Notes under the pieces: model-generated | The model's database searches: none | What the model was told of the DNA's origin: nothing | Seen by the model: the letters and a program-made list of their open reading frames with translations, nothing else | Assembly (NCBI GenBank): GCA_021202835.1 | Contig: JAJQCI010000171.1 | Location: forward strand, 1-5,622 | DNA length: 5,622 bases | DNA from: Clostridiales bacterium | GTDB lineage: Bacteria > Bacillota > Clostridia > Lachnospirales > CAG-274 | Direction of reading: 5' to 3' | Part shown: positions 4,574-5,622 of the stretch, one piece after another | Numbering within the stretch: the first letter of the stretch is position 1 | Layout of the letters: every line of letters begins with the position of its first letter | Translations under genes and position numbers: made by a program

Positions 4574-5622
4574 ATGGAATATACGGAAACTTACGGCTTA
4601 AAAAAGCCTTCAGGCGATGACTATTACAATGTTGAAGATTTTAACGAAAACACGGATATTATAGAAACGGAGCTTGAAGACAGGCTTTCCTGCTCAAAGG
4701 GCGGAACAGTTGCCGCACCGATATATATGGTGGGAGATGACGAAGAAGAAAAATGCTCCGTTTACAATCAATCGGGAAATCTTATAATGGAATCGGGGAA
4801 TGCGATTGTGGCTAAGGCCCCTGTTAAAGCCCCTTATTATCTTTATTCAACGAGAAACGGCTACAGCAATATTGACATTGAAAGAGTGTTTAAGCCGGAT
4901 GTTGTTGTTGCGGCGGCTTATTTGTCGGCGGCGTCATTTAAAAATGTGGCAGATTATGTAAGCACGTCGGCGACAGGAGACAAGGCTGCGCTTATATCGG
5001 CAATAGCGGCCTGCCCGACAGGCGGAACAGTCAGGCTTCTCCCGGGGGAATATGTTATAACGGGGGATATGAGCGGCGGAACATCTACCCTTGGGGTTGA
5101 GATAACAAAGAGCGTTAAAATAAAGGGAGTCTCTGCGGCTGACGTTATTATAAGGCAGGAGGGGGAAATTGTGGATCCAGCGGTGCTTTTTACTGTGAAG
5201 GCCGAAAACGTAACCATAGAGGATATAACATTCAGAATGCAGACGGACTCTTCCGGGAGCCCTATAGAGCTTATTGAAATAAACGCCGACAATGCTTCTT
5301 TGAGAAGGTGCATATTCGAATCGGAAGAAAATGAAATCGCCTGTGTGAACGACTGTATATATTTCTGCTATGCCGACGGCGTTACAAACATAGATTCTGA
5401 GGGAGAATATGTAATAAAAGGGGCCAGAATAGAAGACTGCCGCTTTGATATTCCCTATTTCGAGATTAACACAACTGCGGATTATTTTCATGACATAAAC
5501 ATAGCAGGCGACATAAGGTTAAGCGGAAGAATCTGCGGAAATATTTCTTCGGCAAATAAGCTTTTAATAGGCTGTGACCTTATGGATGACCAGTATAACG
5601 CCTACAGCGGAAATCTTGTCAT
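4574..5622 (+). CDS. xkdV: Tail fibre/tailspike with XkdV-type N-terminus and beta-helix-like body, 3' partial
   Basis: The frame is open from ATG 4574 to the window end: 349 residues and two extra bases, with no stop. AAGGAGG (4561-4567) gives an ideal ribosome site 6 bases before the start. Residues 1-38, with YGLKKPSGDDYYNVEDFNEN (7-26) and DIIETELEDRL (28-38), are the conserved baseplate attachment segment of Firmicutes prophage tail fibres. Residues 40-105 form a linker. From about 122 the sequence turns to a right-handed parallel beta-helix style: VADYVSTSATGDKAALISAI (125-144), a CPTGGTVRLLPGEYVIT run (147-163), then strand rungs such as VEITKSVKIKG (175-185) and ENVTIEDITFRM (211-222). 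This resembles pectate-lyase-fold tailspikes, which bind or cut surface polysaccharide. No catalytic residues can be identified here, so enzyme activity is unproven. It presumably attaches through the DUF2313 protein encoded just upstream. Confidence 0.85.
   Translation, partial: MEYTETYGLKKPSGDDYYNVEDFNENTDIIETELEDRLSCSKGGTVAAPIYMVGDDEEEKCSVYNQSGNLIMESGNAIVAKAPVKAPYYLYSTRNGYSNIDIERVFKPDVVVAAAYLSAASFKNVADYVSTSATGDKAALISAIAACPTGGTVRLLPGEYVITGDMSGGTSTLGVEITKSVKIKGVSAADVIIRQEGEIVDPAVLFTVKAENVTIEDITFRMQTDSSGSPIELIEINADNASLRRCIFESEENEIACVNDCIYFCYADGVTNIDSEGEYVIKGARIEDCRFDIPYFEINTTADYFHDINIAGDIRLSGRICGNISSANKLLIGCDLMDDQYNAYSGNLV

Noticed and set aside
5342..5368. CxxxCxxxC pattern in the fibre (residues 257-265), reminiscent of a radical SAM cluster
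   Set aside because: The spacing differs from the radical SAM CxxxCxxC motif and the context is a beta-helix-like tailspike.
4934..5491. Long open frame on the minus strand opposite the fibre gene
   Set aside because: It lies wholly within the tail fibre coding sequence, has no recognisable domain or convincing ribosome site, and the plus-strand frame encodes a clear fibre attachment motif.

Overview
The window is a fully coding, single-strand (+) stretch of a contractile-phage tail module of the PBSX/Xkd type. It runs from the baseplate hub to the receptor-binding fibre. Short clusters of strong AGGAGG-like ribosome sites, AGA/AGG arginine codons, ATA isoleucine codons and moderate GC (low-to-mid 40s % by eye) suggest a Gram-positive anaerobe of the Clostridia. 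The protein families match those of Bacillus PBSX and clostridial prophages or phage-tail-like bacteriocins. The window alone cannot say whether this is an intact prophage, a free phage or a tailocin: no head, lysis, integrase or att sequences are present.

Layout: (1) bases 1-569, the 3' part of an XkdQ/YqbQ-like hub protein; (2) 573-842, a DUF2577/XkdR-like small protein; (3) 843-1877, an unrecognised 344-residue, very acidic, Asn/Tyr/Phe-rich, low-complexity protein with a TTG start; (4) 1891-2544, an XkdP-like protein with a C-terminal LysM domain; (5) 2558-2944, XkdS-like (DUF2634, gp25-like); (6) 2937-4016, XkdT-like baseplate J protein; (7) 4019-4558, XkdU/YmfQ-like (DUF2313) protein; (8) 4574 to the window end, a tail fibre/tailspike with an XkdV-type N-terminal attachment segment and a beta-helix-like body, cut off by the window edge.

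Gene spacing is 0-15 bp, or a short overlap, and every start has a ribosome site. No promoter or terminator is visible, so this looks like the middle of one long late operon whose products assemble together: hub (XkdQ, perhaps XkdR), LysM protein, wedge (XkdS, XkdT, XkdU) and fibre (XkdV).

Most of the window is ordinary for the family. Two things are not. The LysM/XkdP-like gene lies after xkdR, whereas in PBSX it lies before xkdQ. Just before it sits the unrecognised 344-residue protein, whose C-terminal ~50 residues look like a folded or docking tail resembling the ends of some tape-measure proteins. That gene also carries a tandem NEK repeat made of A7 tracts, a repeated terminal motif and large local GC swings. 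There is no gene-free stretch over 300 bases.
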